Notes under the pieces: generated by a model
Database searches by the model: none
The model's input: the letters and a program-made list of their open reading frames with translations, nothing else
What the model was told of the DNA's origin: nothing
Translations under genes and position numbers: made by a program
Shown: piece by piece, positions 36,801 through 47,744 of the stretch
How positions within the stretch are numbered: position 1 is the stretch's first letter
How the letters are laid out: the number at the start of each line of letters is the position of its first letter
Assembly: GCF_901933205.1 (NCBI RefSeq)
Contig: NC_044601.1
Coordinates: 45,419,376 to 45,483,375 of the forward strand
Length of the DNA: 64,000 bases
Source of the DNA: Camarhynchus parvulus
Taxonomy: Eukaryota > Chordata > Aves > Passeriformes > Thraupidae
Reading direction: 5' to 3'

Positions 36801-39800
36801 CCTCCAAAATGAAGTTTTCTTTGCTGATTAACTGTGCTGGACTTTATAAGGATCCATTTTGGTCTATAGCCCCTTTCTGCAAGTTTTCCTCCTTTTCTTC
36901 TGAAGTGAATTCCACAGAGTTGCTTGCAGCTTTTATTGAATATAAATTATAGGTCTCCTTCAGCTAAGTACCTTACAGTTCTTTGGACTCCCTGGGCTCA
37001 CTAACCAGTTCACTTTCTGAAAACTGTTCTTTCAGAACTGGAAATCTGACTTGCTTTTATATATGCCTCCATTTCATCTAAAAGCTTGGCTAATGGCTCA
37101 GTTTAGCTCTGAAATTATTGTTAGTCTTTCCACTGGCTGTAGAAACTTGGATCTATCCTGTTTAAATGTTCTCCAGGGCTGAGGGTGTAAACACAATGTT
37201 ATGGGCCATGGTTTCAGCTGGTTTAAATTGCTAAAGATCTGCTGGACTCTGGCCAGTCAAGAGGAGTGTCTGTTGTCTAAGAAGCTGAAGTTTTCATCAA
37301 AGTATTTTGGAAGCAACTGCAGTCACTTAAATTACTAGCAAAGAGATATTTTTGCCATCTTTCCACAGAAAAAACTGCAATAAGATCTGTGTTTTTACAC
37401 CATTTATAGTAGTCTCCAAATTAATTTACTATACCTGTCACAATGTATTATTAATGCCTTCCATGTGCATTACCTGATTTGAGAGCCTCATATTGTTGCA
37501 TGCAGCAAATGGCAGAAAAAAACCCCAATGTGGTACATACTGGTACAATGTGTACAGAACTACAAACCTTTGGATTGATTAAATTCGGCATGCCTATACT
37601 CTCCCAGCCCTCCTACTTGCAGTGATTGAAACTTACAGTTCAGACAGTGGCAGCTGTAGCGAGACTGGGAGATGAGTGCCAATCTTCAAAATCTCCAGTG
37701 TGCTGAACAGAGCAGACTACAAAGGGGCCAGAGGCTAGTTATCATACCAAAGTTTGATTAAGTGGTAGCATTCTGGATTGGACAGCAAGATTACACAGTC
37801 TATGAGTGTAAGACCCTTACTGCATCCTCCCCTCCACCACACTCCACCACATCTCTATCCCCAGGCGTGTCCAAAGACATGCCTGTGGAGAGGGGGGACA
37901 GGAGCCAAAAGGACCATAACATAAGTGAGGAGTGCCAGTTACTTCTGAAGACACTTCGTATCCTAGGGCAAAACAATACACTTCTGCAAGGTTAAAGGTG
38001 AAGTTTTTTCACACGAGATCATAGTAATAACAAATGTGCAATGGCTTTCTGCCACCCACCATCCAAGGTTAATAATTTCCTGATAGCGTGCTGTTACTCA
38101 TTCAGTAATAATAGACCATTAGCTGATGCTAAATAGTTGCTTACACTTGACATACTTTGAAGTATTTGCATGTGGCTCCTTGTATTGGGATTTAAACAAA
38201 GGGAGCTATGAACTGCAGAACTCAGCTTGTCCTTTCCTTTCTGCATCTCCCAATTTATATCTACTCTGCAACCTTACCAGCCTTACCAGGGGCTGCTCAA
38301 TTCATTGTAACAAGCAGGCTAAGAAAGAAAGCATGGTCTCAGGGATTACCTGCCTGGTATAGGAGCAGAAGCCAGCCAAAAAAACAGCCGCTTAATTTTT
38401 GTAGGTATAGACAACTGAGGAGAAAAAAAAAAACCCATCCTTCTATTTTTAATTCTCTGACACTGTGCTCACTTCAGATTGATTACAAGCCCTACTGCTG
38501 AGCGCTCTGCCGATGGAGAAGGGACTGCTGTAGGACAGGAGAAGGGAGCGGGAGCCAGCAATGCAGACAGGAAAACAGAGACAAAGATGAATCCCTAAAA
38601 GGCATTCCTTTCAGTGATGGATGCCTCCTCAGACTCTCTATATGCTTCACTGTTGTCACAAAGGAACAGAGTCTGAGCTGAGGAGAAATAACGGAGCCTG
38701 AAAATGTGTCCATTTTCAAATTGTTCTTTTCTTGAGGAATACAGTTCCATGTTAGACTAGTGCCACTTAAACCACTTGCACCACTCCAACACCAAGCTCA
38801 ACATTCAGTGGTCATGTCCATCTCAGCATATGCAGTCTCTCTGGGACAACTGGTCACACACAGTTTTCTCAATATTGAAAATCCTCAAATTAGAGAGCAG
38901 TCATCAAAACTCAAACACTCCTCAATACAGTAGAGTTTATACTGAACTAATTTCTGACATTGATTTTAGATTATTATTAACCTTAAAGAGTGGGCAAATA
39001 GAAAACTTCAATTTCTGTCTTATGTGCAAAACATTGTTTCCTCTTTGGAGGTAAAATCCTAGATACTAAGGCAAAACAGGTCAGTAGTTTATATTTAGGC
39101 TATAGCAGTTGTTAGGGTTGGTTGTTTTGGGAGGTTGTTGGGAGGGGTTTTTTTGGTGTTTTGGTTTAATTTTGTTTAGTTTGGTTTTAGTGATTGCACA
39201 CATGCTTCTGTAGTAAATTTTAGCTGGCTGACATAGTCTTACTTTCCTTAGTCGCCTTCTGCAGGCTCTGTAGAGAAAATCCATACATTCCTTGGTGTTT
39301 CTGGGGTCCTCACTCTAAAGAAAGTACTCACTGTATTATGCAGTAACACAGAGATGAGGCTTCAGTACACTGTGGTTCTGGATGCAATGCAGCAGTAGTA
39401 GCAATGCAGAAATCTGAATTTTAACCCCTTTTCATGGGTAAAACACTGTGAAAAAACAAAGAAAATTATATAATTAGGATTTATCTTAGATAATTTGGGA
39501 GACTAGGAAAGTCTGACAAAATGGAAATTAATTGCTTAATGCGTTTGTTTTAGAATCTTGGCACAAGGTATGTAGGGAACTGTTATTGTGTAAAAGGAGA
39601 AAGTGGGAATTTAAAATTCAAATAGGTATCCTATGCTTGTGCTGATCTGGTGTGTCTTCACTGCTATGCCTTGTAATCTGCATATATCTTGATGTATGTA
39701 ATATTCATGCATATTCTGTATATGCGTGGAGTTTAGCCTGATATTTTCTGCCAGGCAGCTTAATCCAGTCTGGAAAAAACAGAGAATACACTGCAGTTAG

Positions 39801-40884
39801 TAGTGCGCTGGCTCTTCCCCACCAAATATCATGCATTTTCTTCCTGCTCTTCAGCCAGAACAAATATATCAATTCTTCATTTTCCCACACTGGTGCCAGC
39901 TGCAGTGCCAGAGAAGTATGCAGCTCTCAAGTAGAGTAAATGAGCAGGCTGAAGGGTCTGAAGGCTTACCAAGTGATGGCTGGACAGTACTGCCCTCAAA
40001 GCCACAAGCTTTGGGAAGCAGTGAGATCATGGAGCCTTGAGCTCTCTTGGCAGCGGCTGAGTGGAGAATGCATCAAATCCTGGCTAGAGACTCCTATCAT
40101 CTTCTGTCCATAAGGAATGTTACAATTGTCCTTTCTCCTCAAACAATTGCTTATGTTTTGGAAAGACATGAAAATGGTGGTATGCTCTCATGTGGTCAGC
40201 AAACAGCCTTCCTTATTTTATAGTTCACACTCAGAAGTAGCTCTTGGAAGGGGAACAAGTCACTGTGGTGTAAGGCAGGGTGTGAGCTGGCAGTGCATCC
40301 ACTCTGCTGCAGAAACACAGCATGCTCCTGTCTGCAAAAACACAAGGTAACCCTCAACCTAAGGAACAGGGTGATTTTCTTTCTTTGTGTTATGATGTGG
40401 AGTCTGGAGAGCTGCCTGCAAGCTCGTCTAGTCACGACAGCAGTTTGAAGCCTCACAATCCATCTCTGATGCCCTTTATTGTCCTGTTCCTATAGCTTAA
40501 TGTGATGCTGTCATGCTGCTTTTTACATGAATGGTATTGGTGCAAATTTTATGGCGGAAATTTCCAGCTATCAGACTTGATCTTGACTGTTGTCTCAAAC
40601 TGATATTCCAATGCCTCATTTTAGTCAGCATCCATTGCTAGAGGGTTTTTTAAAGAAAAAAAAACCAAATAATTGATGCAGGAATTCAGTGATTTGTAGA
40701 ATAATTTATCACATTAAGATTTGGCTAGTTCTTTTATGTCCTTCATCCTCATGAGGAAAGGTATTATGACTCTGCAAAATTTCCCATCTGCCTACTCCCA
40801 GCATAGAGCACAACATCTGAACACAGTAACAAGCAAACTTTCTTATCTATTTCCTTCATGGCCTTGTGTTTATTCATAGGTCTG
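27871..40884. other. About 13 kb gene-poor interval with GC-richer patches
   Basis: At about 28,260-29,200 a GC-richer stretch carries several overlapping ORFs (131 codons plus at 28,347-28,742; 83 codons plus at 28,936-29,187) without domains. At 32,903-33,258 low stop density gives ORFs in several frames on both strands. Elsewhere the DNA is AT-rich. No RNA gene, known transposon or exon could be supported. A T/G-rich tract at 39,105-39,190 is listed separately. Confidence 0.45.
39105..39190 (+). repeat. T/G-rich low-complexity tract with G-runs
   Basis: About 85 bases dominated by T and G (words such as GTTAGGGTTGG, GGGAGG, GGGAGGGG). Four G-runs of three or four lie within about 40 bases, so a quadruplex could form in principle. 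It resembles the tract at 8,448-8,555 in composition but is not a copy of it. Confidence 0.75.
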
Positions 40885-42053
40885 AGACAAAGAGAGGAGG
40901 AGGCAGTCAGAGAACTGCTGAGCTTGGATGTTTATAAATCCATGGGACCAGATGGGATCCATCCCAGGGTGATGAGGGAGCTGGCAGGTGAGCTTGCAAA
41001 GCTGCTCTCCATCATTTGCCAACAGTCCTGGCTCACTGGTGAGGTTCCAGAGGACTGGAAGCTGGCCAGTGTGACACCCATTCCCAAAAAGGGTGGGAAG
41101 GAGGATCCTGGTAGTTACAGGCCAGTTAACCTGAGCTCTGTAGCAGGTCCTTACCTTATGGAACTGTTTATACAGAGTGCCAGCACACAGCACTTACAGG
41201 ATGGCCAGGATATCAGACCCAGCCACCATGGGTTTAGGAGGGGAAGGTCGTGTTTGACCAACCTGATCTCTTTTTGTGACCAGGTGACCAGCCTGATGGT
41301 TGTGGGAAAGGCTGTGGATGTTGTGTACCTGGATTTCAGCAAGGCCTTTGGCACTGTCTCCCACAGCACACTCCTGGAAAAGCTGGCAGCCCATGGCTTG
41401 GACAGGAGCGCTCTGTGCTGGGTTAGGAACTGGCTGGGTGGCTGGGCCCAGAGGGTGGAGGTGAACAGGGCTGCATCCAGCTGGGGTCAGTCAGCAGTGG
41501 TGTCCTCAGGGGTCTGTGCTGGGCCAGGTCTGTTCAATATCTTTACTGACATGGATGAGGGGATTGAGTGTTTCATTAGCAAATTTGCAGGTGACCCTAA
41601 GCTGGGAGCATGTGTCCATCTCTTGGAACGTGGGAGGACTCTGCAGAGAGGTCTGGAACTGTTGGATGGGTGGGCACAGTCCAATGGGATGAAGTTTAAT
41701 AAATCCAAGTGCCAAGTCCTGCATTTTGGCCACAATAACCCCCTGCAGTGTTACAGGCTGGGGACGGTGTGGCTGGAAAGGGACCTGGGGGTACTGGTGG
41801 CAGCCAACTGGACAGGAGCCAGCAGTGTGCCCTGGTAGCCAAGAAGGCCAAAGGCATCCTGGCCTGTGTCAGGAACAGTGTGGCCAGCAGGAGCAGGGAG
41901 GTCATTCTTCCCCTGTACTCAGCACTGGTGAGGCCAAACCTCGAGTGCTGTGTCCAGTTCTGGGCCCTCAGTTTGGGAAGGACCTTGAGACGCTTGAGTG
42001 CATCCAGAGGAGGCAACGAGGCTGGTGAGGGGCTGGGAACACAAACCCTGTGA
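40858..42053 (+). pseudogene. CR1 reverse transcriptase, inactivated
   Basis: A 326-codon frame (40,858-41,838) covers much of a CR1 RT. Motif A reads VYLDFSKAFG: the first Asp (residue 159) is kept, but the usual second Asp is Gly (residue 165). The catalytic FADD box reads FAGD, with Gly at residue 245 in place of the first Asp. The conserved SGVPQGS region reads SSGVCAGP and appears to have lost residues. The frame ends in a TAG at 41,836-41,838, while the C-terminal homology ([15 protein letters not shown] through VQFWA) continues in another frame to about 42,050. The ATG at 40,858 lies just outside the element and is probably not a real start. No endonuclease domain is present. The protein cannot be active. 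Confidence 0.9.
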
Positions 42054-42453
42054 AGAATGACCGAGGGAGCTGGGGTTGTTCAGCCTGGAGAAAAGGAGAC
42101 TCAGGGGTGACCCAATTACTCTCTAGAACTCCCTGAAAGGTGGTTGTAGTCAGGTGGGGTTGGTCTCTTTCTCTGGGCAGCAACGGACAGAACCAGAGGA
42201 CACAGTCTCAAGCTGCACCAAGGGAAATATAGGCTGGATATTAGGAAGGAAAAAGTTTTTACAGAAAGAGTGATAAAGTAATGGAATGGCCTGCCCAGGG
42301 AGGAGGTGGAGTCACCATCCCTGGATGTGTTTAAAAAAAGACAATGTGGCATTCAGTGCCATGGTTTAGTCGAGGTATTGGGGCATGGATTGGACTCGAT
42401 GACCTTGAAGGTCTCTTCCAACCTAGGGATTCTGTGGTTCTGTGATTCTGTGA
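40885..42453 (+). mobile_element. 5'-truncated CR1 LINE
   Basis: A non-LTR retrotransposon of the CR1 family in plus orientation. It starts inside the reverse-transcriptase region, just upstream of the peptide motif SMGPDGIHPR, and runs through the RT core and the C-terminal half. It ends in the diagnostic CR1 3' tail: CTTGAAGGTCTCTTCCAACC, then an imperfect 8-mer array of the ATTCTGTG type at 42,428-42,453. Being cut at the 5' end is typical of CR1, and no target-site duplication is expected or seen. It abuts, within about 140 bases, an opposite-strand CR1 copy. Confidence 0.95.
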
Positions 42454-42589
42454 AAAGCTTTCCCTTGGAAAATATTGGCTTTTTCATGAGATCAATTTCT
42501 TTCAACATTGTACCCAGTACCCAGGAAAGAAATTGTGCATGCTTTCTGTACTTTCTATTTTGCTAGTATTTTATTCTGCTCCTGAAAGA

Positions 42590-42682
42590 CCCCTGTGGTA
42601 CCCCACCAGTCACAGGTCACCAGTCTTACGTCACATCATTCACTGCAACCCTTTGTGTCGAATCCACCAGCTGTTTACCCAC
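42590..42682 (-). mobile_element. CR1 LINE fragment, distal part of a copy split by an LTR
   Basis: This short segment (GTACCCCACCAGTCACAGG, then CATCATTCACTGCAACCC and CCACCAGCTGTTTACCCAC) matches minus-strand CR1 RT sequence. It breaks exactly at the LTR's target site and resumes at 43,307. The 136 bases to its left (42,454-42,589) could not be assigned to the element. Confidence 0.7.
42678..42682. repeat. Target-site duplication, left copy (CCCAC)
   Basis: The five bases before the LTR start (TGTCCTGG) match the five bases after its end (43,307-43,311). Confidence 0.85.
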
Positions 42683-43306
42683 TGTCCTGGTTTAGGGCAA
42701 ATTTGGTAGAAAATTTCCAAAGGAGGCCCCTCCAGAAAGCAAACCCACACGGCCCCTCCCCCCAACCGGCTCGGGAAGAATTCCTCGGAGAGAAGTGGAA
42801 AGAACCTGTTTATTTAACAGGCACAGCACCCCCAGCACACAAAATGAACAGTACCGGATGACACCACTCTTACAAAGATGACAAATTCAGAAAGTCTCTC
42901 TCGGGGTGGCAGGGGCGGGGGGTGGTCGCTCTGTTGTCAGTCCCTGCAGCGCTGGGGCAGCTGCTGCAGCCACAGGGTGTAAGCTCTCAGTGTTCCAAGG
43001 TCCCAGTCCAGAGCAGGTTCGAGATGGTCAAAAAAGGAGAGGAGAAAACAGTCCAGGAAGAAATCTGAACTGTTTAGCTAAACTAGCTAATGAACAGAAG
43101 CAAGAAAGCAAGCAGAAGCAAAGCAGAAGCAGGAGCAAGAGAGAGCAAAGCAAAAAGCAAAGCAAAAAACCCCAAAGCAGCACTAAGTACTGTCTCTGTG
43201 TCTCTGATAAGAAAAACCCAAACAAAACCTCCACTCTTCAAAACCAGTCTTAAAGGCACAGAACATATGAATGGGGATACAAGCATCATAATGTCACCCT
43301 AGGACA
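42683..43306 (-). mobile_element. Solo LTR, ERVL-type, second family
   Basis: The 624 bp element has TGTCCTGG at the left and CCTAGGACA at the right: short inverted termini with TG...CA ends, flanked by CCCAC duplications. On the minus strand it shows a TATA-like CTTTAAG (complement at 43,249-43,255) and an AATAAA signal (complement at 42,809-42,814) about 126 bases from the U5 end. This is the same spacing as in the LTR at 27.3 kb. A biased stretch at 43,090-43,175 (AGAAGCAAG/AGCAAAGC words) gives artefactual Lys/Ser- and Leu-rich ORFs. No internal retroviral sequence is attached. It interrupts an older minus-strand CR1, so it inserted later. Confidence 0.85.
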
Positions 43307-43840
43307 CCCACCATGCATGAAGTATCCAGAAGGATCCTGTGAGAGGTAGTATTGAAAGTTTTACTGACATCCAAATATATTACATAACTGACTTCCCTTG
43401 ATCAGCTTGGTGGATTATCCAATGACTGTAAGATGAAATCAGATTCAAAAAGCAGGACTTTTCCCTCATGAAGCTGTGCTGGCTGTGACTGATGACTTTC
43501 TCTTCAGGTATTTTTCAATACTGGAATACTCTTCTCCATACTTGTACCAGTCACTGAAGTGAGACTGACAGGCCTGTAATTTCAGGGTGACCCCTCTCAA
43601 AAATTGGTGCAACATTTACCAGCTTCCAGTTGACTTAGATCTCTCCATATCCTCAAGAATATTCCAAATTTATTGTGAGAGTCTGTGTGATGACATCAGC
43701 CAGCGTTCTGTGTATTCTAAGATGAATCCTATCAAGATTAATATATTAGTGATTATTAACCCCTCTTTAGACTCTTATGTCTCTCCAAGTGAATCACTAG
43801 AAACTGAGCACTGAGCTTACTGCAGTGAGACAGGGTCTAA
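43307..43840 (-). mobile_element. CR1 LINE fragment, proximal part of the split copy
   Basis: Read on the minus strand this encodes decayed CR1 RT homology: the YRPVSLTSV region near 43,590, then SHSQHSFMREKSC, NLISSY and ADQGKSV. Stops interrupt the frame. The first five bases are the right copy of the LTR target-site duplication. The right boundary is vague because similarity fades between about 43,740 and 43,840. Confidence 0.85.
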
Positions 43841-45656
43841 AATCTGACATCATGGTTAGACATGATTGGGCCTGACTAGTTAATCCCACTTGTGCTGATG
43901 GGAGATCAGACACTGGAAAATGAAGGATTCACATGCACTCACTGCTGTTAACAAGTCCTCAGTGGGATGTCAGCTATGAAAGGAGTAGAAGAACTCTGTG
44001 CTGGAGTGATTATTACTCTCCCAGACCAATATGGATGACAGCCTGAGAGCAGTTTATACTCACAGGGCAGAACAAGGGTCTCACTCCCGTGCAAATTGTG
44101 TCTGCTTTGAAGTCAAGGAAATTCCATTAGCAGAGAACAAGAGTGAGATCAGAATCAAACACCAAAGAGTTGTGATCTTCCTGCTGCTAAGAGGCAAGCA
44201 CAGAGACTGCATTACACAGAGCTTGCTGCTGTGTGAGCTGACTTTTGCTTTGCATAATTATAATTGACTGCAGCCATACCCAGGGAAGGGAGTGGTGATG
44301 TTCAATGCAGGCACACACAGACAAAAGCCAAGGGCAGACGCCTGCAGAATATTGATAACAGAATAATGCTGGTTGGCAGAAGAGTGGATGTATAGCAGCA
44401 AATCTCTGAATCTCATTCACATGCACTTTGAAGGCCATTGGCACAGCAGGTTATGGAAATTAAGAGAATAATAACTCCATGGTTTCCATCCCTTCCTTCT
44501 GGGTTTTTCTTTCAGACCAAACACTGCACCTGTGCCAAAGTACCAATATCAAGTAAAGAAGTGCTAGCATGAAGACAGGGTTGCCTTTTCATATGTTTTT
44601 TCCATATGTGGATTCTGAGAGAAAACATGCTGTTGCATGACAGTGTATGAGGGAGGATCAAAGCCCAAGATTTAGAATGGAAAGTTCAGGTGCAATGCTG
44701 TCTGAACAGCCTGTTCAAAACCCAGCAGCTTTAGGATTGTCAGAAGCCATACAAATCACCGAGTAGGTAAGTCTGAATTCTCTGCCACCCTGTTCCTGTA
44801 CTGGTGTCCCACCTTTATGCCCAGTGTGGGAGGTGGAAGCACTTAAAGCCAAGACAACATATTTTCTGGACATTTTATAACTCAGCTTCAGGGACTCAGC
44901 TCCTGATTGCTCTTCTCTTGCATTATCCCTCCCATCAAATGTCACAGTTGGGAGATTTGAGGGAGAGTTTAGTTCTGTCTGTCCATATTTTTTTCTCATT
45001 TCTTTTCCCCAGAAACTCAAGAAAATGAAATGCTGGGCTCCTCTCTGTTTTCAAATTACCAGAGCCAATACAAACACCAGATAATGGCTTCCTCATCTGG
45101 AGCTCCTCCGTCTTGGCAGAGCTGTGGCTGCTTGCTGATGTTGCCCTGCAGGGAGGGACCTCTCTGTTTGTGGGATGCTGGTAATGCTGGTGATGGCAAT
45201 GGTTAAAAGCACCTTGTACACCTAATTTTAACTCACAAGGAATAATTCTTCTGTTGACAGGGGCAGTGACAATGTATTAGATTATCCTCTAGATTGTTCT
45301 AGTAGTCTCTGGGGCTCGTTAAAATGGCCTGTTTTGAGAATCATCTGAACATAAAGAGCTTTTAACACATCTTTTATTTTCCTTGGCTTTGTTGGGGAAC
45401 AGAGACTGTCTTTCAGACTGACATATCTGCTTCAGGAATTAAGAATGGAGATCTTTATATTATCCCATTTATGTGATGCAAAATCAAGGCTGTCCAGCTA
45501 AAATCAGCTCTTTTTTAAAACCCTCGATTATGGTCTAGAGTTCCTTGTGTTTTCTTACTGCTACACAAAAGTCATTCTGACACCCAAACCTACCATCTCA
45601 CTGGGGTGTGTGTGCCACTTCTGCTTCTGCTCCAACCCTGGAGTGGCTGAGGAAGT
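43841..45656. other. Gene-poor interval between CR1 copies
   Basis: Unremarkable AT-rich sequence with short ORFs on both strands (the longest about 100 codons, minus, at 44,715-45,020) and no recognised domain. No RNA gene or repeat family identified. Confidence 0.5.
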
Positions 45657-46385
45657 CACTGAATTATGGAATCATACAGTGATTAGTATTGGAATAGACC
45701 TTGAAGATCATCTCCTTCTAACTCCTTCCCATGCCTCCCACTAGACCAGGTCGCCCAGAGTCCCATCCAACCTGGCCTTGAACACTTCCAGGAATGGGGC
45801 ATCCAAGATTTCTCTGGGCAATGCCTACAGTGCTTCTCAAAAAGTTTCTTTCAAACAGATTATCTAAAATAATTTCCACTTGTCTAATCAGTGCCTGCCC
45901 TTGTAAAAAGTTCTTCTACAGCTCTCTGGAAGTGCTAGAAGGTATTTTAAGGTCTCCCCAAATCTTTCTGTTCTCCAGGCTGAGCAACCTCAATTATCTC
46001 AGTGCATCCTTCTGGGAGAGATGTCCTTTCCCTCTGATCGTCATAACTGTCCTCTTGACTCACTCCAATAAATCCATGTCCTTCTTATGTTGAAGACCCA
46101 CGAGCTGATGCAGCCCTGCAGGTGGGGTCTCAGCAGAGCAGAGCAGAGCAGAGCAGAGGGGCAGAATCCCTTCCCTGGCCCTGCTGCCCACACTGCTCTG
46201 GATGCAACTGAAGACATGATTGGCTTTCTGGGCTGTGAGTGCCCATGGCTGGGTCATGGTGAGTTTCTTGTCAATCAGCAGATCCAAGCCCTTCTCCTCA
46301 AGTCTGTTCTCAATCCAGTCTCCATTCAACATATATTTGTGTTTGGGATTGCCCCTACCCATTTGAAGGATCTTTCACTTGGTTC
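45657..46385 (-). mobile_element. CR1 LINE 3' fragment
   Basis: In minus orientation the copy runs from the CR1 motif RGNPKHKYML (near 46,345) through a diverged form of the [14 protein letters not shown] region to the 3' end at about 45,660. There the plus strand reads GGAATCATACAGTGATTAG, a decayed CR1 tail. The typical 3' block (complement of CCAACCTGGCCTTGAACACTTCC, 45,768-45,790) is clear. A minus-strand ORF (46,060-46,362) covers the RT C-terminal part. The insert is 5' truncated and not functional. Confidence 0.9.
46132..46158. repeat. (AGCAG)5 pentanucleotide microsatellite inside CR1
   Basis: About five perfect copies of AGCAG lie within the CR1 (-) copy, where other CR1 elements have a single AGCAG/AGTAG-like stretch. 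Expansion therefore occurred after insertion. Confidence 0.85.
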
Positions 46386-47744
46386 TTAGCACCTGCAAAG
46401 GCTGGCAGCCAACATTCAATATCCTGCAGCTGTGAATAGTCATGAGGCTTCTGCCTTCACCATTTTGAATCTTCCATATCCAATGAGAGATGGTGGGTTT
46501 TTTTGCTAAGAATAGAAATACTAAAGGGGATGTAGGATGGTAATAACAGTGTATGTTATGATAAACAAGATTATTAAACACTCCTGTCATTGTGCATGTC
46601 ACCATGGCTTTGAAATGGGTGGTGTTACAGAGTGGGGCATGTGACCCAAGACCTGTGACGATCTTCAAAGGACAGGCACTTCCTTCTCTACTGCTGCCCA
46701 GTCTGCTGCAGAGGACAGGACAGCCATGGGGGTGAGTCCTGGGGAAAGAGCTGATAGTACACTGCTAAGGACCTGCCTTTATTCACTGGTCAAGGGCTTC
46801 ATTTCAGAGAAAACCAATAAGAAAAAAAGAGCCCATATTGAAAGAGAAATTGATCCAAAATGATGGGTTGTAATAAATTTGGCACTGACTTGCAGAGTCT
46901 ATCAAGAGTGGGGATCACAGGGATTGGCTGTAATATTGTCACATTTTCTGAAGCATGGCACTGTGTAAATTATTGAAGGAAGAAATATTGACTTAGTCCT
47001 GCTGTCACCATCCTAAAATATTAGGCCAGTGAGAGTGCTTTCACTGCAATTTATGATCCCTCAAATGAAGATCAAAATGTGATTTAAAAAAATTCCAACA
47101 ACAAATCAAGGACAGTGAAATCTAGCTGCCTGAGAGGCAGCTTGGGTCTCTTTGTACTCATGTCCCCATCTGAAGTCAGGCAAACACCACAATCTGGCTG
47201 TGGCTCTCAGACAGGAATATTCATATGCAGAACTCAGCTTTCTTTATGCAAGATTTTTTAATTTTCTCCAATCCAGAACATCTGCTTGTTATTAGTCTAG
47301 TGACCTGACACGCTAGTGACAGCTCTTGCCTTTAGGAAGTTTCTTTAGACAGAACTGACGTTTGTCCATCTCAGCCCAGTCACACACAGGATTGCCACCC
47401 TCCTGCATGCAGACTCGATTGCAAGAGGAGAGTTTCAGAGTGTCCTGCTTCTTCCCATCCATCCATTTACATGGAAGTTCATGGGGTATCTCACACTATT
47501 TTTTTTTTACTGCGAGGAGCCTTTCTAGCTGGTAGGAGCAACAATGACAACAACACTGGCACTTTTACAAATAGGATGATGTTGAAAAAATCAAATTCAC
47601 TACCCAAATTACTTTCAGAGAAATTGATTTCTTTCTAGAATTAAAACACAGATGCTAAGATTCTCTGCAGAAATGCAGATAAAGATGGGATTTTAATGAT
47701 ATCCACTATGTTTTCTGGTTATAATGAACTCCTGTTCCCAGTGA
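46386..47744. other. Gene-poor interval between CR1 copies
   Basis: AT-rich sequence without coding signature. A minus-strand ORF of 97 codons (46,375-46,668) shows no domain. No RNA gene or repeat could be identified. Confidence 0.5.

Noticed and set aside
39108..39122. GTTAGGGTTGG as an interstitial telomere repeat
   Set aside because: Only one TTAGGG unit is present. The rest is irregular T/G sequence.
41151..42016. Several minus-strand ORFs of 66-106 codons
   Set aside because: They are antisense shadows of the CR1 RT sequence.
43028..43302. Leu/Phe-rich minus ORFs and Lys/Ser-rich plus ORF
   Set aside because: They come from the biased AGCAAAGC-type stretch inside the second LTR.
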